Below are positions 33,301 through 42,256 of a stretch of 64,000 nt of DNA, one piece after another. Each line of letters opens with the position of its first letter. Position 1 is the first letter of the stretch. The position numbers were made by a program, and so were the translations under genes. Source of the DNA: Pseudomonas vancouverensis (GTDB lineage Bacteria > Pseudomonadota > Gammaproteobacteria > Pseudomonadales > Pseudomonadaceae); contig NZ_RRZK01000032.1 of NCBI RefSeq assembly GCF_004348895.1, positions 124,001 through 188,000 of the forward strand, in the 5' to 3' direction. A model generated the notes under the pieces. It was not told the DNA's origin, did not search any database, and saw only the letters and a program-made list of their open reading frames with translations.

Positions 33301-35919
33301 GTCCGTGAGCCGGTTTTGCAGGTGCGCGCACAACCCTTGTAACTTCAACATCAGGCGCCAGGGCTCGATCAGGCTCTCGCGGCGATGCTCCCTGACAAAT
33401 ACCGGCTCAGACGTTGCACCTTTGTACGTGTCGAAAATTACCCGTTCATAGGCTTGGGGCAGGTCCAGCTCCGGCAAGACTTTACGCAGGTACGTCAGAT
33501 TGATGCCGTTCGACAGGGCGATGCGATCCTTATTGTCCGCGGCGGTGACGTCCAGGCGCATGAACACCAGACGTTGGGACAGTGAGTCGTTCTGCACCGA
33601 CGTCACTGAGTCGATGTTGAGCTGGGCGAGGTCTTCGAGCGACATTTTGCTGCGCGCCACGCCGGGCACCATGACCGACGTTTCCAGGACCCCACCGGGA
33701 CCCGAAGTAAAGCGCTTTTCCCAGGTGACGGAATCGGGGAGTTCCACTTGCACGTCAAAGGCGCCCATGACCGCGAAGTCTTTGCGCAAGCGTGCTTGCA
33801 AGTGCGAGCGGGTGAAGTCCTGGCGCGGCATCAGGTTCAGGCTCATCAGTGCATGACTGCGAAACATGGCCTCGATGTAGGCGTTGACCAGTGCCTTGAA
33901 ATCGGAACGCTCAACGGCGGTTAGCGAGCCCAGCCATGACGGCAGGTTCGTTGCCAGTGTGGTGCTGCGATCTTGTTCCTGTAGATGGGCGTAAGCCAGG
34001 CTTCTGGCAGGGTGTACTGGCAGTTGCAGGCTGGCCAGGGTGACCTGATGGAGGATCTCCAGTTGTTCGGCTCGTTGCGCTGCGTTTGCCGGCAGTGGAT
34101 GGCGCTCGCCAATGGCGACGACCTGTTCCTCGAAAGCCCTGATCAGTTGTTTCAGCGCGAACTCGAGCGGATCGACGCTGATTTCCGTCAGTGACAAGGC
34201 CAGTTCCTTGTCTTGCCGCTGAATCTTGAAGACCTGCCGTTCGAGCTCGCGACGGTTGGCAACGCGTTGCAAACCACCGCCGCTGCCGGGGCAGTAAAAC
34301 AGCACGGCGTGGGGAGCATCGGCATCAATCAGGGCCTGCCGGTGCGTGACGATGAAGGCACCGTGCAGATCTTTGAGCGTTACTGTGGACGTATTGCCGG
34401 TTTGCTCGGTCATCGACAGCGACAGGCTGGCCACCCCTCTATCGACCGCGGTGTCGATGGGTGTTGCCAGCAGGGTGTTGAATTGAGCGCATTCGTCATC
34501 ACTCAGCTGCTTGAGTGCCAACTGCAAGGCCAGTTCGGCTTGCAGCCCGTTCCTGTGGGCGCTGAGCAAAGTGCTGAACTCACGCTGGTGGGCGGCGGGA
34601 TCCACGGGGACGGACAACTTCAACAAGGCCGAGGCGGCTTTGTCGGCAGCGTCTTCGGCGCTCTCCAGCGCTTTGAGCGAGTCCTTGAACGATTGCAGGC
34701 CATCGCCTTCGCCGACGGCCTGCACCAGGGCTTCGAGCGCTTCGCGCTCTTTTTGCAGTGAAACCTGACGCATCGACCAGGGGAGGCCGGCATCCAGACC
34801 ACCGAAGATTGACCCGTCGTCTGCCGGGGATTGATCCGGGACGGTTTTCAAAGGGGGCGCTGTAGCCACTAAGAAGCTCTTGCCGCGCTGGGCATCCACC
34901 TGGTCAGCTTGTACCAGCGCCAGCGCGCCATGTTCCGCCAGGCCGGGTTTGCCGAGGGTGCCGTGACGCAAAGCCGTGATCTGTGCTTGCTGATGCATTG
35001 CAAACAGATCACTGGCGCCTGTGATCATTGGCCGGGTATGTGCTGTGTACTCAAAGCCCAGGTTATCGCTCGGCAAGCCTTTGGGCACCAGTGCCTGGCG
35101 TACCAGCCAGTCTTCCATGTCGCTACGCTTGGCGAATCGCTGGATCGCAATCGGCTGGCTCGGCAGGTAGAGCAACTGGCTGGCATCCGCAGCAACGCCG
35201 GTGGTGATGACCCAGGCACCGGGCAGTTTGATTTTGCTGCGATTGCTCAGCACCAGGCTCAGTTTTTCGGTGTTCTGCGTGGCGGCATTCGATGCCTGGC
35301 CGCGTGAATCTGCTTCGATGATCCGCTGCAGTGGTGTGAATTGTTCCGTGGTCAGCAACCGCTGGGCCAAAGCCAGTTGCGCGGCAGCTTCGAAATGCTG
35401 GCGGTAGAGCGCTACCACTCGGTCTTGCCGCGATAACGCGGTGCCAGGTGCGCGCGAACTCCAAAAGGCTTGCCAGCGATCATTGTGAAAGGTTTCCGGA
35501 TTCAGCGCCTTGAGTTGCTGGACGATCTGCTGCTTTGTCTGGCTCGACAAAGCGTGATCCGCGGCCAGACCTGTCACTCGACAGCGCTGATCGAGCGCGG
35601 CCTCGATAGTCGGATGCTGCAACATGAATGCGCAGACATCGGTCAATGAGATGAAGCTTTGCGGTTGTTCATCCGTGGCGTTGAAGAGCAAACCGGCTGT
35701 TTGCCCATTCACATTGAGTGTTTGTTCGAGCAGTTGGTTGACGCTGTCGCGCACTCGCGGTGTGTCGGCCATCAACTCGAGCAACCCCTGGCTACTGGCT
35801 TGCCAGCGTGCCGTCGCTCTGAGGTGGAGGTTTTCATCCTGTTGTGCCGGTAACGGTTTGTGCAGCGGTGAGGCCAGCGGTGTCTGGAGGGGCAGATCGA
35901 GTAAAAAACGTTCGGTCAT
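30346..35919 (-). CDS. Giant dermonecrotic-toxin-like protein (DUF6543 type)
   Basis: About 1857 residues from the ATG at 35919 (MTERFLLDLP). A GTG 27 codons earlier at 36000 is in frame; neither has a good ribosome site. The architecture resembles the large Pseudomonas proteins annotated as dermonecrotic toxin/DUF6543: a long alpha-helical N-terminal half, the block LSNGINLTYLRKVLPELDLPQAYE (about 835-860), a hydrophobic pair near 1055-1105 (MALGFLPFIGTAIALYDAW; LLDAVLDLIPGEM) preceding an Arg-rich helix, and a long C-terminal helical region. No signal peptide, no RHS/YD repeats and no catalytic motif I recognise. It stands alone without a visible secretion or immunity gene. It might be an insect- or competitor-directed toxin. 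Confidence 0.7.
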   Translation of the reverse strand: MTERFLLDLPLQTPLASPLHKPLPAQQDENLHLRATARWQASSQGLLELMADTPRVRDSVNQLLEQTLNVNGQTAGLLFNATDEQPQSFISLTDVCAFMLQHPTIEAALDQRCRVTGLAADHALSSQTKQQIVQQLKALNPETFHNDRWQAFWSSRAPGTALSRQDRVVALYRQHFEAAAQLALAQRLLTTEQFTPLQRIIEADSRGQASNAATQNTEKLSLVLSNRSKIKLPGAWVITTGVAADASQLLYLPSQPIAIQRFAKRSDMEDWLVRQALVPKGLPSDNLGFEYTAHTRPMITGASDLFAMHQQAQITALRHGTLGKPGLAEHGALALVQADQVDAQRGKSFLVATAPPLKTVPDQSPADDGSIFGGLDAGLPWSMRQVSLQKEREALEALVQAVGEGDGLQSFKDSLKALESAEDAADKAASALLKLSVPVDPAAHQREFSTLLSAHRNGLQAELALQLALKQLSDDECAQFNTLLATPIDTAVDRGVASLSLSMTEQTGNTSTVTLKDLHGAFIVTHRQALIDADAPHAVLFYCPGSGGGLQRVANRRELERQVFKIQRQDKELALSLTEISVDPLEFALKQLIRAFEEQVVAIGERHPLPANAAQRAEQLEILHQVTLASLQLPVHPARSLAYAHLQEQDRSTTLATNLPSWLGSLTAVERSDFKALVNAYIEAMFRSHALMSLNLMPRQDFTRSHLQARLRKDFAVMGAFDVQVELPDSVTWEKRFTSGPGGVLETSVMVPGVARSKMSLEDLAQLNIDSVTSVQNDSLSQRLVFMRLDVTAADNKDRIALSNGINLTYLRKVLPELDLPQAYERVIFDTYKGATSEPVFVREHRRESLIEPWRLMLKLQGLCAHLQNRLTDDEQQIFDIAIDANTSAAWRAGGKRVAILPASLTAGGKDTPGEGPTTLAGVTFIEEQVGGITLLYLPESPDGQCLRRYDNLQAARKALFNLSAQDPWAKYLAGRAIHGDAKAHERRIVNAVATNFDGMIGVGVPWPATTSLAAHLLDVDMGRQIESHRSTSRSSGALALERYAMDGPRAFNYMKMALGFLPFIGTAIALYDAWAAANRAVAAFLRGDAGDGLDELKTVLQCLLDAVLDLIPGEMATSALSRLSRSLTRTRQLHTLARHAAALQQRSLRQTAQVVARFTGYEYEKPISLSALQPANYGLYRQVYRHADGDFIERQGRIFQVVLDNDSRMWRLAGNSRKTYKQPISLDETGQWDTWFGVYGTTFDGGGLGGGAALGHLADAFDPVWPQAIRQRLPRWWADRTFRRHHQLTEGADDIAAQLDRRIQQNKVPIQNYVDASVENRPALRGAADAACASDIEMAAKHYQTLAELLPLTHGNKRRVLIEMQSSDALLMTDRYQHRVYYANHRAAPLIDRIDALTDQLDDMADDALGQRLGIHETMRKVRVDLLRELDQVEEVMASLNLWYERITLRSDKVKLSAEVAALNGRLSDFNLLYLKTGHLLEVVKRFDNPPDMSWFYLQGQADNLRAKVDRALFTQLELPDVSATKAQRNQILQDCLDLYTQFRRDMKVWTTSYPQHFHMDAVEPLMAGIEKIAERARKGIDLPTPATPAGRSNKKVFTTEDDQLLIGVERWEPTTQARQYTLTGKHGYLEVWEQNASGKFRLLNPPAPASNPLQRDLTALIADARKRLDALPTYQARVQSYAAQDMLPVDLEHMLVSEADELTRRALHIEEVDAQNPIIAPLRDKAVELRSSGRTLRTHQSLSSKKPTDGMLDDLIGQNAVEIRKTSAIKSLGKRKDGRIDYLQEYEIHDLTREPAVLLWYAHFHYSSQAPVLRQFEKAHLKLPEHRFLTHADDANLPYADIGKRSIALAHFETL

Positions 35920-36124
35920 GGCATCAGGGCTCGTTGCGAGAGCGGAGGATTCCGCTGTTCGAGCGAGCCATTTAAGAAAAATCAGGCCCTGAACAGGCAC
36001 TACATAGTTACCGCAACGACCGCTGAGCGAACTTCATCAAACTGTCACGGAACTGTGGCAGCGCGCTTGAACAAACTTCATCAGACTCGCGCTCTACTGG
36101 GGTTCTGCGTTTTGGTGTTTCTTC

Positions 36125-37159
36125 ATGTATGCACGATTTTTTTCCGCGGCGCTGTTTTGCGCCGCGTTGTTGTTTGGCTTGCCGTCGCTGGCGGCTTCGC
36201 GTTGTGACGTCAATGTACCGACCGAACGAGTGGATCTGGCCCAGGTAAGCCTGGCGTACCAGAGCATCGGCCGTGCATCGGACCCGGCGATTTTGCTGGT
36301 GATGGGCCTGGGCGGGCAGTTGATTCACTGGCCGGACGAAGTGGTGGTAGCCCTGTGTCAGCAAGGCTTCCGGGTGATCCGCTATGACAACCGCGATGTT
36401 GGCCTGTCAACCTGGCGACAGGCCCCGGCCGAGGCCAACCTGACCTTCGAAGTGCTGCGCTACAAACTCGGCTTGCCGGTGGCGGCCCCCTATTCGCTGA
36501 CCGACATGGCCGAAGACGGGCTGGGGCTGATGGATGCCCTGCACGTCGAACAATTCCATGTGTTGGGAGCGAGCATGGGGGGGATGATCGCCCAGCACAT
36601 GGCGGCCATGGCGCCGCAGCGGGTCGAAAGCCTGACCTTGATCATGACCACCTCCGGCGCCGAAGGCTTGCCGGCACCGAGTGCGGCGCTGGTGCAACTG
36701 TTGTCCCGTCGTGGCGCGCCGAATCGGCAAGTGGCGCTGGAGCAGCAAGCCGACCTGCTGGCGGCGTTGGGCAGCCCGATGGTCACCGATGATCGGCAGG
36801 TGCTGCTGCATCAGGCCGCGCTGTCCTACGACCGCGCGTTCAACCCCGAGGGCGTGAAGCGCCAGATCATGGCGATACTCGCCGAGCCGAGCCGGGTGGA
36901 ACTGCTCAATCAGCTGCGAGTGCCGGCGTTGGTGGTGCATGGTACGGCCGATCCGTTGCTGCCAGTGATGCATGGCGTGCACTTGGCGGCGCACCTGCGC
37001 GGCAGTCAGTTGGTGTTGATTCCAGGGCTCGCGCACCGTTTCCAGGAGGCGTTCAAGGCACCGTTGCTGGCGGCGGTTCTGCCGTATCTGCGCGCGCATC
37101 GTGAAGATACTTCGCATTGGGCGCAGATCGAGCCGGTGGCCGAGCATAACCTCCTGTAA
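36125..37159 (+). CDS. Secreted alpha/beta hydrolase
   Basis: A 344-residue alpha/beta-fold hydrolase with signal peptide MYARFFSAALFCAALLFGLPSLAA. The oxyanion strand is ILLVMGLGGQLIHWP, the nucleophile elbow is VLGASMGGMIAQ (Ser near 152), the acid is in VVHGTADPLLP (about 280) and the His in PGLAHRFQE (about 305). It would act in the periplasm on an ester or epoxide-like substrate that cannot be specified. Monocistronic: a REPIN follows, and the preceding toxin-like gene is divergent. Confidence 0.88.
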   Translation: MYARFFSAALFCAALLFGLPSLAASRCDVNVPTERVDLAQVSLAYQSIGRASDPAILLVMGLGGQLIHWPDEVVVALCQQGFRVIRYDNRDVGLSTWRQAPAEANLTFEVLRYKLGLPVAAPYSLTDMAEDGLGLMDALHVEQFHVLGASMGGMIAQHMAAMAPQRVESLTLIMTTSGAEGLPAPSAALVQLLSRRGAPNRQVALEQQADLLAALGSPMVTDDRQVLLHQAALSYDRAFNPEGVKRQIMAILAEPSRVELLNQLRVPALVVHGTADPLLPVMHGVHLAAHLRGSQLVLIPGLAHRFQEAFKAPLLAAVLPYLRAHREDTSHWAQIEPVAEHNLL

Positions 37160-37173
37160 ACACCACCAGGCAC

Positions 37174-37261
37174 TGTGGGAGCGAGCTTGCTCGCGATAGG
37201 GTGTGTCAGTCACCTCATCATGAACAGACAAAATGCCATCGCGAGCAGGCTCGCTCCTGCA
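37174..37261. repeat. REPIN, type A
   Basis: TGTGGGAGCGAGCTTGCTCG and its inverted partner CGAGCAGGCTCGCTCCTGCA around about 48 bp. Between the hydrolase and the DsbA-like gene. Confidence 0.88.
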
Positions 37262-37317
37262 GAGGATCGGTGTATCGTGCAGTTTTCCCGGCGCCTTTCC
37301 AGTCAGCGAGGTGGATG

Positions 37318-37983
37318 ATGAGCACTGCATTGAACATCGAATTCGTCAGCGACGTGTCCTGTCCCTGGTGCGTCGTCGGCCTGTACGGCCTGACCAAGGC
37401 GCTGGATATCCTGCGTGACGAAGTCCGCGCCGAGATCCATTTTCAGCCGTTCGAACTCAATCCGAAGATGGGCCCGCAAGGGCAGAACATCACCGAGCAC
37501 ATCAGCGAAAAATACGGATCGACGCCTGAGCAATCGCAGAAGAATCGCGAGATGATCCGCGCCCGTGGCGCTGAGCTGGGTTTCGCCTTTCGCACCGATG
37601 GCAACAGCCGCATCTACAACACTTTCGACGCCCATCGTCTGTTGCACTGGGCGGCGCTGGAAGGTTTGCAACTGCCCTTGAAGGAAGCCCTGTTCAAGGC
37701 GTATTTCAGCGAAGGCGGTAACCCGTCCGATCATGATCAGTTGGTACAGATTGCCGAAAGCGTCGGCCTGGACCGCCAGCGTGCTGGCGAGATCCTCGCC
37801 TCGGACGAGTTCGCCCGCGAAGTGCGCGAGGAAGAACAACTGTGGCTTTCCCGCGGTGTGAGTTCAGTACCCACCGTGGTCTTCAACGGTCAGTACGCCG
37901 TCACGGGCGGGCAACCCGTGGAGAGTTTCGTGATGGCGATCCGGCAGATCATGGCCGAAGCGAAGGGCGGGACGGTCAGCTAA
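37318..37983 (+). CDS. DsbA family oxidoreductase, FrnE-like
   Basis: A 221-residue thioredoxin-fold protein without signal peptide. The CPWC active site (SDVSCPWCVVG, about residues 13-16) and the downstream cis-Pro loop SVPTVVFNG (about 182) are clear. FQPFELNPKMGPQGQNI and NTFDAHRLLHWA are typical of FrnE/2-hydroxychromene isomerase-like DsbA proteins. FrnE in other bacteria is a cytosolic disulfide isomerase tied to stress tolerance. I chose ATG 37318 over 37315 because GAGG at 37308-37311 is better spaced. Confidence 0.9.
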   Translation: MSTALNIEFVSDVSCPWCVVGLYGLTKALDILRDEVRAEIHFQPFELNPKMGPQGQNITEHISEKYGSTPEQSQKNREMIRARGAELGFAFRTDGNSRIYNTFDAHRLLHWAALEGLQLPLKEALFKAYFSEGGNPSDHDQLVQIAESVGLDRQRAGEILASDEFAREVREEEQLWLSRGVSSVPTVVFNGQYAVTGGQPVESFVMAIRQIMAEAKGGTVS

Positions 37984-38005
37984 GACAAGTCCCCACGCTG
38001 GTTTC

Positions 38006-39397
38006 TCAGCGCACGATCTTGTCCACATGAATCCCCAGTTTCTTCAAGCGGTACCAGAAACTGCGCTCGGAGATGCCGATCAGTTGCGCGGCAGCGGCCT
38101 GCACGCCATTGCTTTGGGCGAGGGCGGCGAGGATGTAGCTCTTTTCGACTTCAGCCAATGCAGCGTCAAGGTCTGAGGGGACGCTGCTGCCTTCGCTGAA
38201 AATCACGCCACTCTCGCTGGGTGCAGAGGCGAACAGATACGCCGGCAGATCCTCGTCCTCGATTACGGCACCCGACGCGACGATGGTCGCCCGCTCCACA
38301 CAGTTTTGCAGTTCGCGAATGTTGCCCGGCCAGGCGTATTGACTCATGGCTTGAAGTGCCGCGGCACTGAAACCGGTGATGCGTTTACCCGCAGTAGCGC
38401 CCAGCACGTGGGCAAAATGCCGGGCCAGTGGCGCGATGTCTTCGGCCCGCTCGCGCAGGGCCGGCAGCGGGATCGGAAACACGTTGAGGCGGTAGTAGAG
38501 GTCTTCGCGAAACTCCTTGTTGGCCACCGCATCCAGCAGGTTCTTGTTGGTGGCGGCGATGACGCGCACGTCGACCTTACGCTCCTTGGTATCGCCCACC
38601 GGTTCGATGATCCGCTCCTGCAAGGCGCGGAGGATTTTGGCCTGCAATGCCAGGGGCATTTCGCCGATTTCATCGAGGAACAGAGTGCCGCCGTCCGCCT
38701 GCGTGAAACGTCCGATGCGGTCGGTTACTGCGCCGGTGAATGCTCCCTTGCGATGACCGAACATCTCGCTTTCCAGCAGGCCTTCGGGGATCGCCGCGCA
38801 GTTGACCGCGACAAAGGGTTTGTCCGCTCGATTGCCGTGTTTGTGGATCGCCCGGGCGACCATTTCCTTGCCAGTGCCGCTTTCGCCCGTGAGCAGGATG
38901 GTGGCGCTGCTTTCGCGCACCGAATCGATCGCCTGCAGCACCCGACGAAAGCTCGGGCTGTCGCCGATCAGGCTGTCGATCTGCTGGTGCTCGTCAAGCT
39001 CGGCGCGCATGCGCTGGTTGTCTTTGAGGATGTCGCGAAATTGCAGGGCCTTGTGAACGGTGATGTCCAGTTCATCGATATCGAACGGCTTGGCAATGTA
39101 ATCGAAGGCGCCATTGCGCATCGACTGCACGGCGTTTTTCACCGTGCTGTAGGCGGTCATGACGATCACCGGCAACTGTGGAAAGCGGCTTTTGATTTCC
39201 GCCAGCAACTGCGGACCGTCCATGCCGGGCATGCGCCAGTCGCTGATCACCAGGTCGATGTCTTCGGCTTCCAGCACCTTCAGCGCGTGCAGGCCATTGC
39301 CGGCGGTGAACACGCTGATGCCGTTCTGGCTCAGCGCCGAGGCCAACAGGTCGCACAGCTTCGGTTCGTCGTCGACCACCAGTACGTTATGCGTCAT
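38006..39397 (-). CDS. Sigma54-dependent two-component response regulator
   Basis: A 463-residue NtrC-type activator. The receiver domain has the phosphorylated Asp at 53 (LVISDWRMPGMDG). The AAA+ domain has GESGTGKE, the intact sigma54-contact loop GAFTGA, Walker B GGTLFLDEIGEMP and RE-DLYYRLN. The C-terminal Fis-type helix-turn-helix is AAAQLIGISERSFWYRLKKLGI. The start ATG at 39397 lies inside the 3' end of the kinase gene (11-nt overlap), so the pair is coupled. It lies downstream of an operon with a matching -24/-12 promoter and palindromic enhancer (44390-44484), its most likely target. Confidence 0.93.
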   Translation of the reverse strand: MTHNVLVVDDEPKLCDLLASALSQNGISVFTAGNGLHALKVLEAEDIDLVISDWRMPGMDGPQLLAEIKSRFPQLPVIVMTAYSTVKNAVQSMRNGAFDYIAKPFDIDELDITVHKALQFRDILKDNQRMRAELDEHQQIDSLIGDSPSFRRVLQAIDSVRESSATILLTGESGTGKEMVARAIHKHGNRADKPFVAVNCAAIPEGLLESEMFGHRKGAFTGAVTDRIGRFTQADGGTLFLDEIGEMPLALQAKILRALQERIIEPVGDTKERKVDVRVIAATNKNLLDAVANKEFREDLYYRLNVFPIPLPALRERAEDIAPLARHFAHVLGATAGKRITGFSAAALQAMSQYAWPGNIRELQNCVERATIVASGAVIEDEDLPAYLFASAPSESGVIFSEGSSVPSDLDAALAEVEKSYILAALAQSNGVQAAAAQLIGISERSFWYRLKKLGIHVDKIVR

Positions 39398-41162
39398 TGC
39401 TGTCCTCGTCGGAATGTTCGCCTGTGGCTGGAATGTACAGACTGAAGGTGGCGCCGGCACCCTTTTCGCTGACGCACTCGATACGTCCGCCATGACTTTC
39501 CATGATCGAGTAGACCTTGGCCAGACCCAGGCCGGTACCCGAGGCCTTGGTGGTGACGAACGGCGTGAAGATGCGTTCCAGCATGTCCGGTTCTATCCCT
39601 TGGCCGGTGTCGCGGATGCTGATCACCACGAAGGGGGCTTCCTGGTGGATTTCCACGGACAGGCTACCACCGTCAGGCATGGCGTCGATGGCATTGACCA
39701 CCAGGTTCAGGCCGGCCTGCTTGAGTTGCTTGGCATCGGCATACAGGGTCGCGCCGGGAGCGTTGTCGAGCACTTCCACCTCTATGTTGTGGGTGGCCAG
39801 TTCCGGGGCGCAGAAACCGACCAGTTCATCCACCACCTGGCGTGCCGGTTGCGTTGAGCGCAGCGGCGCACTGGGTTTGGCGAAGTCGAGGAAGTCGGTG
39901 ATCAGGTCGTTGATCCGGCTGACTTCACTGACCACGTATTCGAGGTGGCGCTTGTCGGATGCCGGCAGGTCAGTGCGTCGGTGCAGCAATTGCGTGGCGG
40001 TCTTGATGATGCCCAGCGGGTTGCGGATCTCATGGGCCAGGCCCATGGCTACTTCACCGAGCGCGTGCAAGCGGTCGCGGCGACGCAGCTGCGACTCCAG
40101 GTGCTGCAACTCGGCCAGGCGTTCGCTCATGTGGTTGAAGGTGCTGCTCAGTTCCGCCAGTTCGTCGCCGCCGGTGACCGGCAGACGTTGGCGATAGTCG
40201 CCGGCAATGACCGCCTGCACGCCATGGGACAAACCGCGCAGGGGCTTGGTCAGGCGCTGCGAGACCAGCCAGCCGACCGCCAGTGACGCCGCCGAACTGA
40301 GCAGGAATATCAGGATGAACAGGTTGCTCTGGTTCACCAGCCCCACCAGGCTGCTGTGGCGCAACAGGCCGCTGAAGATTACCCCTTGCAGCTCACCGTT
40401 TTCGTTGAGAATCGGTCGGTAGATGCCGCTGTAGCGACTGGTGAACTGCTCGATCGGCTGCTTGGTTTCGCGCAGGGTCTGGAGGGTTTTTTCCGGTACT
40501 TGCGAGGGGTGATCCTCGAAACGCTGGGTGGCGAAAACCTCGGAAAAGTTATCACCCTTGGCCAGGTACAAGCGCAGGTCCAGGGAGTGCACGTCGGCCA
40601 CGCTGGTGAGGAAACTGTTGTCGAGGTAGGTGGCGACGATCATCTTGTAGTCGACGCCGTCCTGCGCAGTTTCAAAGGTGGATACCACGGTGCCGGTGGC
40701 CGCGCCACCGACTTGCAGGGTTTGCAGCACGGCCTTGGGCGCCGTGCTGATCTGGCGAATGATGTCGTCGGCAGCGGTGCTGTAGACGACCTTGTGATCG
40801 CTGTTGCGCACCAGGGCGACCACGTCTATGCCCATGGAGTCGGCGATGTCTGCGGCAAGCGAATCGCTGCGCACCGATTGCCGGTCGACGGGGGGACGGG
40901 TCAGGCGCAGGAACAACTGAGCCGCCCGGGCGTTTTCGTGGAGGATCTCGCTGATTTCGTCTTCGACGATCTTGGTCGACTCCTGCAGCCAGATCCGCAC
41001 GTTGCTGTCGAAGATCTGCGACAGGGTGGTGGCCGCCAGTTCGGCGGCGATCATGGTCGGGATCACGCTGACCAGCCAGAAGGCCAGCACCAGTTTGCGT
41101 TGCAGACTCCAGCCGGAAAGGGCAAAAGGTCGAGCGTCGGAGCGTGGGTGTTTGGTCATCAT
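39387..41162 (-). CDS. Membrane sensor histidine kinase
   Basis: A 591-residue kinase pairing with the adjacent activator. First helix about 20-43 (KLVLAFWLVSVIPTMIAAELA), a large periplasmic sensor domain of about 250 residues, second helix (NLFILIFLLSSAASLAVGWLV), HAMP linker with coiled coil, phosphorylated His in AMGLAHEIRNPLG, N-box NLVVNAIDAMP, DTGQGIE and GTGLGLAKVY. The double-sensor (dCache-like) extracellular part suggests it senses a small external ligand. Two adjacent ATGs (41162, 41159) are possible starts. The ligand is unknown. Confidence 0.92.
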   Translation of the reverse strand: MMTKHPRSDARPFALSGWSLQRKLVLAFWLVSVIPTMIAAELAATTLSQIFDSNVRIWLQESTKIVEDEISEILHENARAAQLFLRLTRPPVDRQSVRSDSLAADIADSMGIDVVALVRNSDHKVVYSTAADDIIRQISTAPKAVLQTLQVGGAATGTVVSTFETAQDGVDYKMIVATYLDNSFLTSVADVHSLDLRLYLAKGDNFSEVFATQRFEDHPSQVPEKTLQTLRETKQPIEQFTSRYSGIYRPILNENGELQGVIFSGLLRHSSLVGLVNQSNLFILIFLLSSAASLAVGWLVSQRLTKPLRGLSHGVQAVIAGDYRQRLPVTGGDELAELSSTFNHMSERLAELQHLESQLRRRDRLHALGEVAMGLAHEIRNPLGIIKTATQLLHRRTDLPASDKRHLEYVVSEVSRINDLITDFLDFAKPSAPLRSTQPARQVVDELVGFCAPELATHNIEVEVLDNAPGATLYADAKQLKQAGLNLVVNAIDAMPDGGSLSVEIHQEAPFVVISIRDTGQGIEPDMLERIFTPFVTTKASGTGLGLAKVYSIMESHGGRIECVSEKGAGATFSLYIPATGEHSDEDSNDA

Positions 41163-41307
41163 GCTTCGCTTATCACAGCAGCCATGGCAGGGTCGGATCG
41201 GTCCGCGCGGATCAAGATTCTCATCAGCCGCAACTGACTGTCGAGCAGTTGGTCTGCTCACACGGATGGATCACAAGGCCGTGCTCAATACAGTAGTCGG
41301 GATATCA

Positions 41308-41350
41308 GAAAAAAACGCGCGGCTCATGAATTCTTCATGAGCAAGCGCGC
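41308..41350 (-). terminator. Rho-independent terminator of the esterase operon
   Basis: Read on the minus strand, GCTCATGAA and TTCATGAGC (41322-41342) form a 9-bp stem with a 3-nt loop, extended by GCGCGC/CGCGCG flanks, and are followed by TTTTTTT (41309-41315 on the plus strand as A). The stop of the esterase gene is at 41366, so it separates this operon from the kinase gene. The outer arm also looks like a REP half (GCAAGCGCGCTCCTGCAG). Confidence 0.8.
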
Positions 41351-41365
41351 TCCTGCAGGTCAGGT

Positions 41366-42256
41366 TCAGGCCAATTGTCGATACTCCTGACCCAGGGGTT
41401 GCGCGGCGGTTCCCTGTTGCATGAAACGGTGCTGGATAAAGTCTAGGCTCAGTTCAATCACGCGATGATATTGCAGGTCGACGGTGATCATGTGATAGCA
41501 GTCGTTGAGCAGGACCTTGACCACTGGTCCGCCGAGTTTGCGTTCGACATAGTCGGCGTTCCAGCGACTGGTGATGTCGTCTTCCAGGGAGTGCAGGACC
41601 AGTGCGGGTGTGGTGATCGACGGCATGCGCCTTTTCACCACGGCATTGAGCCGGTGCAGTTCGCGCACGGTGACGCCCTCCATGGTCAGCAAGCCGGCCT
41701 GGCTGCTTTCGCCGGCTTTCATCTGCCGTTCGACGATCGCGCGCAGGCGTTCATTCTTGATGCCATAGGGCGGCTTTTCGTCGAAGCTGCACAGGTGCAC
41801 GCCGAACGGAATTTTCATCAGCAACGGGGTGAGGAACGCCAGTTTGTTGATGCTCCAGCCGTCGTAGCGCAGGGTCGTGGAATACAGCAGCAGGCCTTCG
41901 ATCTGCCCCGGGTGTTCGGCGGCCAGGTACATCGACAGCACCGCGCCCATCGACAGGCCACCGACGAATACGCGAGCGTGCTTGCGTCGCACGCCGACGA
42001 AGGTGTTGCGTGCGCTTTCGTACCAGTCGCGCCAGCCGGTGGCTTGCAGGTCGGCATTGTTGCCACAGTGGCCGGCGAGGGTCGGCACGTAGACCGTGCA
42101 CCCCGCCTTGGCCAGGCCCATGGCCACCCGACGCAACTCCGTCGGGGTGCCGGTCAGGCCGTGAATCAACAACACCGCGACGTCGCCAGTACCGAGCACG
42201 AACCCGGCCTGGCCTTCGCCCATATCGATGCCGTCGAACTCAACGGCGGCGTTCAT
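41366..42256 (-). CDS. Alpha/beta hydrolase (carboxylesterase/lipase type)
   Basis: A 296-residue cytosolic esterase-like protein. AVLLIHGLTGTPTELRRVAMGLA is the oxyanion region, VFVGGLSMGAVLSM holds the nucleophile Ser (near 111), LVLHSLEDDITS the acid (near 227) and NDCYHMITVD the His (near 260). The arrangement resembles bacterial monoglyceride/carboxylesterases (Est30 type). Its ATG overlaps the stop of the aminotransferase gene (ATGA), making it the third gene of a coupled operon: HAD phosphatase, aminotransferase, esterase. Confidence 0.88.
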   Translation of the reverse strand: MNAAVEFDGIDMGEGQAGFVLGTGDVAVLLIHGLTGTPTELRRVAMGLAKAGCTVYVPTLAGHCGNNADLQATGWRDWYESARNTFVGVRRKHARVFVGGLSMGAVLSMYLAAEHPGQIEGLLLYSTTLRYDGWSINKLAFLTPLLMKIPFGVHLCSFDEKPPYGIKNERLRAIVERQMKAGESSQAGLLTMEGVTVRELHRLNAVVKRRMPSITTPALVLHSLEDDITSRWNADYVERKLGGPVVKVLLNDCYHMITVDLQYHRVIELSLDFIQHRFMQQGTAAQPLGQEYRQLA

